This document shows, one piece after another, positions 1 through 23,185 of a stretch of 64,000 nt of DNA. The position numbers and the translations under genes were made by a program. The DNA comes from Spisula solida (Eukaryota; Mollusca; Bivalvia; Venerida; Mactridae): the NCBI GenBank assembly GCA_947247005.1, contig OX365946.1:12284453-12348452 (forward strand), written 5' to 3'. The notes beneath the pieces were generated by a model that was given only the letters and a program-made list of their open reading frames with translations, did not search any database and was not told the DNA's origin. The first letter of the stretch is position 1. Every line of letters starts with the position of its first letter.

Positions 1-55
1 CAGTAAGTTTGTTTTTCTGAAAACAACACCAATCAAAGAAATAACATTCACTTAC

Positions 56-168
56 TTTTTGTTTGATCTCTAATTCTGCTTGATTTTTCCATTTTCTTAT
101 TTTATCTGCTTCCTGGTGCAGTTTAGCATGCAAGGAATTTAATCTTTCACCACCATTATCTTCTTGGT
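56..168 (-). CDS. SYCP1: SYCP1 third coding exon, start of coiled coil
   Basis: The exon is bounded by TTTTATTTTAG and AAA|GTAAGT. It encodes 37 residues after completing a split Asp codon. The segment from LNSLHAKLHQEADKIRKWKN onward is strongly heptad-like, and its KW-containing core is the most recognisable SYCP1 feature in the window. It ends in phase 0; the next exon lies off the left edge. Confidence 0.8.
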
Positions 169-3100
169 CTAAAATAAAAATACAGGAGGTGAAAAATAAT
201 CAAACAAAAAAGAGGATAACAGCCTTAGAAACATATATATGAAATGTACTATACATACATATGTTTCAGCCTAATCCAGTATCATAATACATGTATGTAC
301 ATGTTTGTAGTGATGATGTAGTTAACTTATGCAGTCATTCAAATGAATAGTGTTTAACTAAACCATACCTCCAGTTATTTTTATTTTATACTAATTTATT
401 TAAGGTTGATTGTGAAACAAGTTTTTTTTTATATTAAGTTAATCACTCTTGAGACCTGATTCCTGATGTTATCCAGTTTCCCTTTTTTGATGAGTTGGGG
501 ACTTGATTATATAAAACTGATATCCATGGCACTTACCAATATTTTGTGAAAGCTTGCTCCTGTTTTGAACCCTGCCAGATGACTGAAATAAGAAGTACAT
601 GAAAACTAGCTGTAAAAAACTTTGAGCAAAAAATAACATTTAAACTAATTTGATCAACACAAATACACGGCCACAAGACACCCGCTTTTCCTCCAAATTG
701 TGAACAGCGTAATCGAAGCGGTCGAGTTTTCCGATGCAAAGCGCGGGATGAAAATTTTGTAAACAAGAGGTGAGTGTTGTGGTTTATTTTGTTTTTCTAT
801 TTAAACTTGTCCATTATATCAAAAATCGGGGAATGCTATTCCACGTCGATAAGTTCGATCTAAAAGAAGACGATATCTCCGTTCGTTAGGTGATTCTTTG
901 GTGCCGCTAGAACTTTTGTAAGTTTCTCCAATCGGTGCAAAAATCAACACGATGACACATTTGACTCCTTATTTTGTTATATCCACTGAATTGGAGTAAA
1001 TATGCAATGCCTATAACTAACCTAAGGTCTGTTAGGTACCATTTCATTCAAGTGTGTACATGGTTCAGTAAAATAAACAAGTTTTCGTCAAAAGTGTTGA
1101 TGTGAAAAAGCGCGAGTGTAAGAGAACAAGCGGGCGATAAGAGGTGCAGCGGGCGATAAATAAACTATTCTTTTGGAATTTAGAACTTTTATTTCGAATT
1201 TAAGATCTGTAATATCTTCTTGGAAAGATGTGACGTTGTTTTAATCGCTTAATTTATATAAATATTACATGCATATACCTGCGTTTGTGACATGTGAAGG
1301 TATTGTCAATAGTCACAATACGGGAGCAAAATGCCATCCGAGCTCAAAACTAAGGGTGTCATTCTGTTTCGAGGATTAACATATCAATGTCATGCACGCT
1401 GACGAATGGTATTCATATATGACTGTGTGTATTGTGGCAAGGTGCGACCGTTGTAGCAAGTGCTTATCAGTCAATTATGTACAGGTTAAATTTCAGCTTA
1501 ATTTATAGGTAATTTATAACTTAAGTGTCATTTCTTGGCATTCAAACTAGCTATTTTCTGTGTTTTCAGACCTACGTCTTTGCTTGGATGGATTTAGGAA
1601 GTGCCATATCTATATTCAATTTGGTGTATTGGACATGTATACCGTTACAGTCAGCATCTATAAATCTTGAAGAAAACCGGCATTAATGTACCGCTGGTTT
1701 CGTCATATATTTTTGAACTTGTGTTTCATTTGAACAATATATTGTTGTTTTGAAATTCACCAGATAATGTCACAGGTGCTGGGCATATGGACATGACACC
1801 CTATGGTCAAATATAGCAAAACTAGATTACTAATAATACATCTGTTTTGTTCTTATTTGTTGCAAAATGCTATATACACGTACATGCTGTTTGGGGTCTA
1901 ATAGAGGGTACAAAAGGCTCATATCCACATCAGTGAACAGATGTTAGATTCTCGTTTTAAAGGTGCTGCCTCACAGATCGTGATTTTCCAACCTAACCGC
2001 AAGTATTGATATAATAAAAACCCACTGGCGGTTGCTTTATGGGAGATTTGGTGCAAAAAAGCGATTTTAACCACTCTTGATGTCGCCGACTGAGTATTTT
2101 TTCTTGAAAAAAAGCGCTAAGTTTCCTTCCAACATGCTTTGAGAATTATGTAATTCACTTGTGATCGAACTGTAACATCAACAAACTACAGCGTAAACAT
2201 CAGTGAGGTATTTGGTTTGTTTTTCGATTTGTTGTCATCAAATGCGAACAAAATATTAATACACTATAGAATTTTTGATGTAAAAATACTCCATAACTAC
2301 AAAATGCCGAAGTTTCTCAAGTTTTTTTTGATGTCAGTGTGTTTGTTTATGGAATATACAGGCAACTATACCAAAATTACATGAATATTAGACAATTTTG
2401 TTTTATTTGTGCAATACACCAATACGTGAGGCAGTCCCTTTAAACGTGATTCTTGAATATGTATGTTCCTTTAAATAATTGTGTTGCAGTGCAGCTCAAT
2501 AAAATGAAATAAAATAAAGCATGGTTTTTGTCTTGTCACTGCATACTAGTAATATGTGTACATTGTATACCAAGTGATGATGAATGTACATCGCGAGCTA
2601 GAGTTTAAATGTCTTTGGTTTCATTTAAAAAAAACAATTGCAAACATTGGTAAATTTTATCTATGAAACTCGGTATCACACAGACAAAACTTCCAGAAAA
2701 AAAGATAAAACACTATATTTTTACAAAACAATACATTTAACAAAACAGCTAACTAATATCACATACTTCAGAAATGCTTTCCCATTTCCCGGGTTTTCAA
2801 TTGTACCTAATGTTATCTAACAACCGTCCAGGCTACATGAGGAACCTATCAGCATCAGGAGAGAAATCGGTATTATTCCGCCTAACTTTTTCCTACAATG
2901 TTAAATTCCCATTACCCGAGAAAGAGATATTTTGACATATGATCAACCGAAAGTGACTGTCAGGTCATGTAATCGACCTGCCATTTTCAATCTCGTGCAA
3001 ATCCAATTTAACAAATGTACATGTATATGAGCCAGTCTCCAGGAAAACCTGCTATTTTGACAAAAATATTGATTTTGAGATTTTCTATAGTCTTAAAGGA

Positions 3101-5464
3101 CAATGTTATTGAAACGAAATGCAAAAGAAACTTTGTTAATATCTTGAGTTTTTAGGACGTTACAGCTGTTTTTGTACAGGGTCCCTAATTGGTGCTTTTT
3201 GTGGGACGTCACAAACGTCATTAATACGAAATTTGACGACACTGCAACAAGAATTTCATAATTACACCATTTAATCAATTCTTGACATAAACTGTTCAAA
3301 ACAGTATCGTATATTAGAATTATGTTTAAATTTTCAAAATATCTATCAAAATTGTTTGCATTCAGAGAAAGGCTACTCCTGTTTTAAACAACTAACTCCT
3401 CGTTTTTCTCAATCGGAGTACTTTTCCGGAATTGGTCACCAAATCAACGAAGTATGTGATTTCGATATAATTCAAGAGAAATTTTAAAGCTAAGATATAG
3501 TACTATACGGGTAAATTACTTAATTAATTACTCATTTTAGAGCTATTTCTAAACCTTGTTACATAATCGTAATTACATGATGTCAAAATAGCAGTTTTCC
3601 TGGAGACTGGATCATATATAACACAAGACATGAACGAGTTTCTATTTTGCGATGCAAAAGCGATGTAACGTCTTTTCCGCAATTGTTTATGCTGTCGGTT
3701 GGCGCCATGCTTCCACTGGCTATTCCATAGTAAAGTCCACAACCTTTCATGTATTTCATATCTAATGTATGTGTCTGGTTTTCGGCAGTTTGGTCGTGCC
3801 AGTGTCGTGCAGAGGTTGCAATTTGTACCATGATCTTTTTTAGCCTTTTGACACAAATAAAACAACAAAATTAACGACGGTTTTCTTCAAGATTCATAGA
3901 TGATTACTGCAACGGTATACATGTCCAATGAATCAATGTTAATATGGCCGGTCACGTGCACTTTCTTAATCCATCCAAGCAAAGACGTAGTTCTGAAAAC
4001 ACAGAAAAAAGCTAGATTGAATGCCAAAAAATGACACTTAAGTTATAAATTACCAATAAATAAAGCTGAAATTTAACCTGTACATAATTGACTGATAAGC
4101 ACTTGCTACAACGGTCGCACCTTGCCACAATACACACAGTCATATATGAATACCATACGTCAGCGTGCATGACATTGATATGTTAATCCTCGAAACAGAA
4201 TGACACCCCTTAGTTTTGAGCTCGGATGGCATTTTGCTCTCGTATTGACAATACCTTCACATGTCACAAACGCAGGTATATGCATGTAATATTTACATAA
4301 ATTAAGCGATTAAAACAACGTCACATCTTCCCAAGAAGATATTACAGATCTTAAATTCGAAATAAAAGTTCTAAATTCCAAAAGAATAGTTTATTAATCG
4401 CCCGCTGCACCTCTTATCGCCCGCTTGTTCTCTTACACTCGCGCTTCTTCACATCAACACTTTTGACGAAAACTTGTTTATTTTACTGAACCATGTACAC
4501 ACTTGAATGAAATGGTACCTAACAGACCTTAGGTTAGTTATAGGCATTGCATATTTACTCCAATTCAGTGGATATAACAAAATAAGGAGTCAAATGTGTC
4601 ATCGTGTTGATTTTTGCACCGATCGGAGAAACTTACAAAAGTTCTAGCGGCACCAAAGAATCACCTAACGAACGGAGATATCGTCTTCTTTTAGATCGAA
4701 CTTATCGACGTGGAATAGCATTCCCCGATTTTTGATATAATGGACAAGTTTAAATAGAAAAACAAAATAAACCACAACACTCACCTCTTGTTTACAAAAT
4801 TTTCATCCCGCGCTTTGCATCGGAAAACTCGACCGCTTCGATTACGCTGTTCACAATTTGGAGGAAAAGCGGGTGTCTTGTGGCCGTGAAATATTTATAT
4901 AATAATACAAAAATTACGCCGGTGACAAGATTTGTTAGGAAGAAACTTATTTAAATTTTAGAGCCAAAAGTTATACAGTTTTAATTATTTGATAGCTACA
5001 TGTCTTCATGCACTAAGATCACCTGATTATGTTTGCACACTATAATTATTCATTTCTCACAAAACTCAATTTCCAGGACTTCAAACTCAGAGGATCTGCA
5101 TGGTCAACATTTGAAACTTTTGAAACTAATGTGTAAACACATTAATGCTAGACTGAACTCATAAAAATTTAGTCAGAGATCGATTAATATGTGGAATTTG
5201 CTCAGTGAAAAAATGTACTGTGTCTGCAATATCTATAAACTCTACTTAACATTGAAAACTGAAATCTGAGGAAGTTCACATCAGTGTGTTGATCATACAC
5301 TCATTTCAAAAAATTATTGAGATGGCTAAAGGCTAAGAAGACGCCTCAAAGATCCATTATTGTATATGAAAATGTTTGAGTTTTTAGTGTGTTAAGGTTA
5401 CCTCTGAAGAATGTTGATCTGTATTAAAAGGCTTGAAAAAGGGTTCCCTTTGTTTCTGCATCAT
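56..5464 (-). CDS. SYCP1: SYCP1-like synaptonemal complex protein 1, 5' part (3 exons, continues past left edge)
   Basis: SYCP1 forms the transverse filaments of the synaptonemal complex that join homologous chromosomes in meiosis. Three minus-strand coding exons are visible: 5402-5464, 537-582 and 56-168. Phases agree: exon 1 ends in phase 0, exon 2 ends with one base (G), and exon 3 supplies AC to complete an Asp codon. The 74 visible residues contain FFKPFN near residue 9, like FFKSFN near the vertebrate SYCP1 N-terminus, then KLHQEADKIRKWKNQAELEI, which matches the start of the vertebrate coiled coil (KLYKEAEKIKKWK). The start at 5464 is supported by an in-frame TGA in the probable upstream noncoding exon. 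The 4.8 kb first intron is nearly filled by a foldback transposon. The assignment rests on short N-terminal motifs; the rest of the gene lies outside the window. Confidence 0.8.
537..582 (-). CDS. SYCP1: SYCP1 second coding exon (46 bp)
   Basis: A small exon lies between a TTATTTCAG acceptor and a strong ATTG|GTAAGT donor. It encodes 15 Ser/Asn/Gln-rich residues (SSGRVQNRSKLSQNI) plus one base. Its phase fits both neighbours. The region between the N-terminal motif and the coiled coil varies between SYCP1 orthologues, so identity comes from splice-site and phase consistency, not conservation. Confidence 0.65.
666..1687 (+). repeat. Left inverted arm of the foldback element
   Basis: Reverse complement of about 3872-4888. 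Sampled differences near 932, 1105 and 1157 are single-base changes. Confidence 0.85.
1961..2439. mobile_element. TTAA-type MITE nested in the foldback element
   Basis: The ends read AGGTGCTGCCTCAC and GTGAGGCAGTCCCT, and each is flanked by TTAA (1957-1960 and 2440-2443). TTAA duplication is typical of piggyBac and Kolobok superfamilies. There is no coding capacity. A related copy lies at 57428-57794. Confidence 0.7.
3872..4888 (-). repeat. Right inverted arm of the foldback element
   Basis: Reverse complement of 666-1687. The inner end becomes less similar before the match is lost near 3872. Confidence 0.85.
4894..5401. other. Rest of SYCP1 intron 1
   Basis: AT-rich sequence between the foldback element and the first coding exon. 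I see no ORF, repeat unit or motif that I can support. Confidence 0.5.
5402..5464 (-). CDS. SYCP1: SYCP1 first coding exon
   Basis: This exon encodes 21 residues beginning MMQKQREPFFKPFN and ends in phase 0 at a GAG|GTAACC donor. The acceptor upstream is TTTTCCAG (exon edge 5478), so 14 bases of 5' UTR precede the ATG. An upstream exon ending at 5554 with a strong GTAAGT donor would leave an intron of only 75 bp. Reading through that junction gives a TGA in frame before the ATG, which favours this start. Confidence 0.7.
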
Positions 5465-6485
5465 CCTGCCAAATAAATCTGGAAAATAGGTCAAAAGTTT
5501 AAAACAACAACTAAAATTTTTATAGAGGTAGTACACATTAAATGATGACTTACGTCTACATCAGAATACAATAGTATTGCACTCTTAGTCTTGGACTCTG
5601 GTCTGTCAATTAAAACCACGCCCCAAACCCTGAGGAATGGCGATTTTTACTTTAACTGCCCTGACCTTCTCCAGCCTGGGGAGTGGGGTAGTCAACCAAT
5701 TTCGAGGCTAACAGTACCTTTACTAGCTGGACCGTTAGAATTATTCAACAGCCACTTGGAGACAGCTTTAATAGCAGTCTAGCCTCTAGGGAGTGGGGTT
5801 GGCCCGTTGGGTAACCGTATTTGCGGTTGACTAAACTCACTAGTGCATAATTATCGTTAAATATTCGTTTAGACTTAAGAACTATAACTCAATAACTAAT
5901 TCTAAGGTATTCATAATCTGATTCTCAACTATAGGCCTTCTGAAATTGAATGAATCCCACGAATAAACACCCGATTATCCGAAAAATCTTGTACGAAAAC
6001 AGTTCAATTTAGAATGTTTTGAATTGTAACTAAATGCCAGATTTATTTAAAAAACAAATCTGAAAAACAGGCGCTTAATTGTTACAGAAATGAAGACATA
6101 AACATATAATTGTACGTAAATTAAAAAGGAAGAGTGAATTCTCACGCTAATAAAACGTCCTAAAGAAAAGTCGTCTGCGATAGTTGTTGTTGTCGCCCAC
6201 TGTTTTTGCGGTCCGCGTGCGAATGCTATTATTTCTATCAGCGTTGTCGTCACAAGTTACTATTTATACAGCATTTAGAAAGATACCAGTATATCTATAT
6301 TCAAATGATTTATAATTTATTTGCATGTCGCTTGATAATTATAATAGGTAGATTTTTGTACAAAGTATAGTTTAAAGTGGAAAATGATTAATATTATTCC
6401 GGTCATTCCGGAAGGAAGTACTGGATTTTATCTCCGTCGTTTTCATTCGGCAGGGCTCTGTTTTCTTCGTTCGGTTTAGTAAACA
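5465..6485. promoter_or_regulatory. Shared divergent promoter region of SYCP1 and ZC4H2
   Basis: About 1 kb separates the two divergent coding starts. A probable noncoding SYCP1 exon ends at 5554 (minus strand, GTAGAC|GTAAGT). Just before the ZC4H2 ATG are GGAA-core sites around 6398-6420 (CATTCCGGAAGGAAGT), which resemble ETS-factor sites of TATA-less promoters. No convincing TATA box is seen. A fragment at 5724-5768 is repeated at 61086-61128. Promoter activity in both directions is inferred from gene orientation only. Confidence 0.45.
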
Positions 6486-17906
<11,421 letters not shown>

Positions 17907-18494
17907 ACTACAGAAATCAATCTTGTCACTGTCATCATATCTCTTGTACATCATTTGACCAAAGATTTACTAACAGTATTATTAAGTGGTTCAAACTTAA
18001 AAACAAATGTTTTGTGTTCATGTTTGTGTTCACTTATCCCTATAATTATGATACTGTAAATTCATTTAATTTCAATGGGAAATTGTTTTTAGATTTTGGT
18101 GAAATATTTCGTGGAGACTTAATTTCAAGTATTTCGGATTTCATGTAATTAAAATGGCAATAGAAAAAATGAATTTTTCTGCAGAAAGTAAAAGTTATTT
18201 GATAAACCCCAAGTATTGACTGCATTTCGGGCATTTGAAATTTCATACCCTGAATTTTGACAATAGAACAATGTTTTGGTGTATGGGTGTGTGCTAATGG
18301 CACTCGAAACAGACTTATGGAAAATTTTCAGGATTAGGCATTATGCCTTAGTAGAACCCCTATAATAATGCAAACAGAACAATTCTGTTGTGTATTGGTA
18401 CATGTCCATAACTGAATTGTGTTACTGTATTAGTTGTGCAGCTGCTAGTATTTTCAATGCATATCAAAAACTGCTGATTAAACATTGCTAACAA

Positions 18495-18635
18495 ATGTAT
18501 GGCTATCTCTTAGAGTCATCTTCCTCGAATTTAACTTCTTCAAAGAGGCTATTGGCAACAACTGCGACAATTGCGCTACTTGTGGCCATAGGCGCTGCAA
18601 TTTTGTTGCTGAATGCAATATATTTAGGAAGATAG
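18495..18635 (+). CDS. Possible 46-residue single-membrane-span micropeptide
   Basis: I do not recognise a family. An ATG-started ORF of 46 codons begins MYGYLLESSSSNLTSSKR, followed by a hydrophobic run of about 25 residues (roughly 19-44, rich in L, A, I) and a terminal Gly-Arg. Base composition is clearly more GC-rich and more codon-like than the flanks. It lies 588 bp after the ZC4H2 stop on the same strand, so it could be a second ORF on the long ZC4H2 3' UTR, an independent small gene, or a terminal exon: a CTATCTCTTAG acceptor-like site falls within the ORF at 18514. The start context is weak (C at -3). A chance ORF cannot be excluded. Confidence 0.35.
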   Translation: MYGYLLESSSSNLTSSKRLLATTATIALLVAIGAAILLLNAIYLGR

Positions 18636-19109
18636 GGTTGGCTAATCAGTGACATCAATATCACATGGTTGGGGATAATCGCCTGTGTTTTTTTCTTCAG
18701 TAAATCAAGTTTTACGAAAGTTTCACATATTTTAATGAATTGTATTAAATTGAAAATCTTGATGTTTTAATTCCCTGGTTGTGTATAGCATTGACATTGT
18801 TTGAGCATACTTTCCATGACATTGTTAATGATAATTCGTTATTTTTAGCTTAGCCAAGTCTAAAATAGCTGCGAAAATAGTGGTTATATGTTATGATATT
18901 GTTAAGATGTAACTATGTGGACTGGAAAGATTTTAAGGAGATATTAGCCGTGTTCAGAATGGTTTTAACCCTTTACTATATTGACCCTTTGCACATTCTT
19001 ATGCTTCTACTATAATAAATGCATCTCAATGTATAAGACATTCCAATACAAATGCATTGTTTTTTGCATAATGTTTCGAATCTCGGCAAAGGCACTGGAA
19101 ATTTCAGTG

Positions 19110-19360
19110 TTTCCCGTCCAACTGGAGGTAAACTGGTTGGAAACCTAGTGGCAGTCTCTTGTATGGGTACTAGATTTTGAGCATCTTAAGAAATCAAGGA
19201 GTTTATTCAAAAAGAGCTAGGGCAGCCCTCCTTGATTCCTTATATCACACAAACTTTCTGTCTATTCCATAGGAGCCTAAGGTCTTTGGCCACTTGGGCA
19301 GTGATAAAACTGAAAGGCCACATACAATGGCTGTTTCAGTGGAACATAACATGATAATTA
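19110..19360 (+). repeat. SINE family C, copy 2
   Basis: It shares CACACAAACTTTCTGTCT, GGCCACTTGGG-like and GGCTGTTTCAGTGGAACATA segments with 13712-14035 in the same order. It lies in the probable ZC4H2 3' UTR or just beyond. Confidence 0.5.
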
Positions 19361-20655
19361 CTGTTGTAAATAAGTGTAATAGGGGTCTATATAGTAAAGG
19401 GTTAAACCATCTAAAGGAAAAAAGATCTGGTATAATTTTGTTTCTTTGTTGATACATTTTACCAAGATGTAGATGCAGTCTTAATATGTTTAAATTTATG
19501 TTGTGTGTATGTTTTAACCATATACTGTAGATATTTGTAAACCAGAGTTTTGTATTTTCTTAATGCAATTTTATTGAGATTAGTGTTAGTGCCATATGTT
19601 CATGTTTTATGACATAGTGTTAGTTTGTAGAATACTGTAAATTCATTAATTTTGGTGGGTATTAAATTTTGAGGATTTTCACAAAACTGCACTTTTTGCG
19701 GGGTTACACATTTGTAATTAAGTTGTGGGGATTTGATTTTGTGACTCAGTGTACTCACAAAATAAAAATGAATCCCTTGTTAATGATTTAACCATGTGCA
19801 TTTGATACAGGACCTTCGTTCTGATTTACATACCTTTCATACTCTGATCTATACATGTTTTAACTTAATCCATTTACAAGTCTTCTTACTTTGAATATTT
19901 TTGTTTTTTCTTTGTACTAGTTTTCTTCATTTCCTTTATTGATGCACTGATAATGCCTGAATTACTCAGTATAAAGTTAAATTAGCATTTCATTTGTATT
20001 GCTGTCTCTGCAATTTGATTTAAGTTACAACAGTTATGTTTATAAATATAAAGGAAGTATGTGAAGTCCCTTTTACTAAGTGTAATACAGGTTTACTCTA
20101 CTAAAAATGATTATGCGAATTTAAATGTTTTGAAATATTTTTAAATGTTGCCTTCCATTTTGTCTAACAAAAGTACTAATTCCAACCGTAATCTCTGGCT
20201 TGTTTTTTGTAGATTTATATTTTTGTCATTGTGTTTCAAGTCTTTGTTACGTTATGTTATTGTATTATTTAAGACATTCCATTTACTACAGGTGCTAAGT
20301 TTGTGAGGTCATTCTCTGTTCTTTGTGTTCTGTTTGTTTGTTCTGAACATTCTGTGTAAATGTATACCCCTGTCATAACCTCCACACAAGGTAGCAGATC
20401 AGTGTGATTACTGTGTCAGCCCAATCTCATTAAACTCAGGTCCTTACATTTGCTGCATTCGATCCTTTACGCTGTTAGAGATCTGACTACACTCCATAAG
20501 AGGTCATGTTCAAATGACCTCTCTGGCGCAAAATGACGTCACATAGTTTGTCCAGCAGACTTTCACAGCCCTTTCAGATTTGTGAAAAGAGCAATTTGTT
20601 TGAAAGACATCGACATGACGATCGAGTGTCATCAGATCCTATATCAGCTTAAAGT

Positions 20656-20693
20656 TGTGAAGCGCAGTAAGGGTCTGATTTTAATGAGATTGG
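20656..20693 (+). repeat. Short dispersed repeat
   Basis: The string TGAAGCG.A.TAAGGGTCT.ATTTTAATGAGATTGGT recurs at 48675-48713 with three differences. It is probably a fragment of an interspersed element. Confidence 0.5.
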
Positions 20694-22661
20694 TGTCTGC
20701 TATTGTAGTATTCATTACAATGAATCACTTTCTGGTTAAAATGCATTTTTTTAGTCTCATAAATAATAAAATATTTTTAAATCTCATTTCCATTGCAAAT
20801 TTATGTGAAAAAGTTAAGTTAGGTCACTTGTTTACCTGGTAGATTTACCTCTGACTGAAAGCACTTGGTACAGATTTCGGAACTGAAATTTTGCTGAATC
20901 AGTTAGTACCGGTATTTACACTGTACTGACTGTCATGGTACAGTCACATTATTACGTATAACAACATAGGTTAACAGTAGGGCTCTCCACAAATTTTAAT
21001 GTAGCCAGTGACTTTGATGAAGTATTCAGTGGTTCTTAGGTGGGCAAAATGAGATTCAACCATCAATTTCTTATTATTTATATATTGAACTGGTTCAGTT
21101 TGACAACAGTAGCCAGTGATATATCCCTTAGTAGTCAGTGAAATCGCTGAACGCTGGGGCTTCTGTAGAGCTCTGTATTAACAACTTTTCAAAGTATAAC
21201 AACAATGTATGCTGGACATACTAGTATGAATGTTTTTCCAGAATGCTGTAATGTGCCTGCAGATGCTGTCAGAATTACCAAAAGTCTCGTACATTTGCAT
21301 ACATTGTTGATATTGGCTGTAGTGTGACAGTGCCATTTGAAACAATATTGAGATTAACATCTGAGTGTAGATGATATTAAAGGCATGGGAGCTGTTTATG
21401 CTTTCTGATTACTGCTATTAGTTTTCACTGGTTTAATTTCATTAAGTTAAATATATAGATAATTGGTATCCAAGGTCAAGAAGTGTAGTTGTAACTTGTT
21501 AAAATACTAGATGTTTGTGTATTATTAATTAGATTGTTGCAAATTAATTGCTAGATTATCTCCCTATTGTATTCATTAATAGAAAGACTCATTTAGACTT
21601 ACCATTTGTGTTGAATACATCAAAATGACAGCATCCATAAGCTACAGGAGAACCTCTTAAAAGTGGTTTGCTAGTTTAATAATTTCATAAATTAATTTAC
21701 CCAAAAATTGTCTTTTTCTTTATAAACTGTTTCACTTTCTTTAGATAGTTTGAATATTTTGACAATATATTAATTGTTGTAATGAAACTTTAAAATTTTC
21801 CTAAGAGTGGCGTAAAAAGATATGAGTGGGTGGGTTGGGATGATAATCTAGGAATTGGTTTATCTTGGTAATTGTAGTACTTTGTTTGCTTAGAGCATAA
21901 CTTTTAATGTTTAGTAGTGAAATGTGTTTTATATATTTTGTAAAATGTTATTGTCATGTACAAACTACATGTCTCAGAGAGAATAGAAATAAAAATATGA
22001 AGTAGACTAAATATGAGTTTTGAATTTTATTCTTATTTCTTATTGGCACTGTGTTCAAGTGTTTTATGTCCACTCTCTGTGGTACTAATACCTTTACTCC
22101 ATACACCCTGCACTCCATTTATCCTACACGTTTCTGGTTAGAAATCATTGGGAACCTGTATTTATCTGTTTATATTATAGACAAAAATCAAGAATGATAG
22201 CCCCCGAACAAGCCAGTTTCAGGGGGTTTTCTGGATTCAGTTTGCCTGTCGATATGTAGACGCATTCTTGTTGACCCAACTCCTACAGTTTTGTCAGGAT
22301 TTCCTTCAAACTTTCCCAGGCAAACAACCTTGACATGTATATGTGCTTAAAGGAAGGACTTTTTGTACTCTGATAATTTATGCAAGAATTATGGCCCTTT
22401 GCAGGCAGGGTGTATATTAGTGTGCCGAATTGCGACAACTCTAGTTGTAAGATTGACTGTACTTTAACTGTCATGTGGAATGGCGTAGCTAGGGAGCACA
22501 GGGTTAACCATAATTAGTTCGTGATGAAAGAAATTTGAATTAAGACAGCTGCTATTTAATGAAAGAAAGTAGTTTTTGGCTGACCTGAGTAGGTGATCGC
22601 TGAGTTGATTGTCGACACGGGCACTTTTGTCATTTCTGAAATGCTCCTCCGTGGTTCTCAT

Positions 22662-22785
22662 CCATCTAGACTGATGAACTGCTTGAAAACACAGATGTAG
22701 TCCTGTATGTGTCAGTGCAGTACACCGGGTACGTTAAAGATTTGAGGAGTCTTATTTGGAAACAGCTAGGATATCACAGTTGACC
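22662..22785 (+). repeat. SINE family C, partial copy 3
   Basis: It shares CAGTACACCGGGTACGTTAA-like and GAGGAGTCTTATTTGGAAAC-like sequence with the middle of 13712-14035. Confidence 0.4.
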
Positions 22786-23185
22786 TGAGCGCAACGTTAA
22801 AGGTGAGCTAGTCATTATGATCACTATAACAATAATTTGACTAGGTCATATGGGATCAAAACCCAGTTCAAATCAAAGAAAACCATTGAATTATAAAATA
22901 CTTTAGGTCTCAATTTGGCCTCATCTTTACGAAACCTGGTCACAATTATTACCAACTACTTTATTTCATTAAATCTCTTGCTTGATTCATTCTATTAGCA
23001 CATAACAGGTATTTAACTAGTATGCCAACCGTTTTTAAATGCCACTCTGGCTACAAGTTACGCTTGAATATTCGCACTTTGGGACACACCTTGCTACCTA
23101 TAATGTCGTGCTACGAAAGGCAACACGGAAGACACTGTATAACAACTGAACCGTGCTTGCTTTTGACCGATTATAAGTAGACTAA

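Larger units (their letters stand above)
666..4888. mobile_element. 4.2 kb foldback DNA transposon with ~1 kb terminal inverted repeats
   Basis: The left arm (666 to about 1687) is the reverse complement of the right arm (about 3872 to 4888). The outer 900 bp differ at only a few positions where I compared them; the inner ~85 bp are more diverged. Both ends begin CACGGCCACAAGACACCCGC. A 5-bp direct repeat AAATA flanks the element (661-665 and 4889-4893), a likely target-site duplication. The 2.2 kb centre holds a nested TTAA-type MITE (1961-2439), a further inverted pair (3031-3062 with 3581-3611) and a weak minus-strand ORF (3524-3868) that I do not recognise. No intact transposase is visible, so the element is probably non-autonomous. 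It occupies most of SYCP1 intron 1. A 5-bp duplication with CAC termini recalls Transib, but the bases after CAC do not match that consensus. Confidence 0.85.

Noticed and set aside
3524..3868. 114-codon minus-strand ORF in the foldback element, considered as a transposase
   Set aside because: I see no DDE/D, HTH or zinc-finger pattern that I can defend, and overlapping frames are equally open.
666..4888. Assignment of the foldback element to Transib/RAG-like transposons
   Set aside because: CAC termini and a 5-bp duplication fit, but the bases after CAC do not match that family and no transposase is present, so only mentioned as a possibility.
5591..5782. 63-codon plus-strand ORF upstream of ZC4H2
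   Set aside because: Part of it is a dispersed repeat also at 61086; no homology recognised and no splice or phase support.
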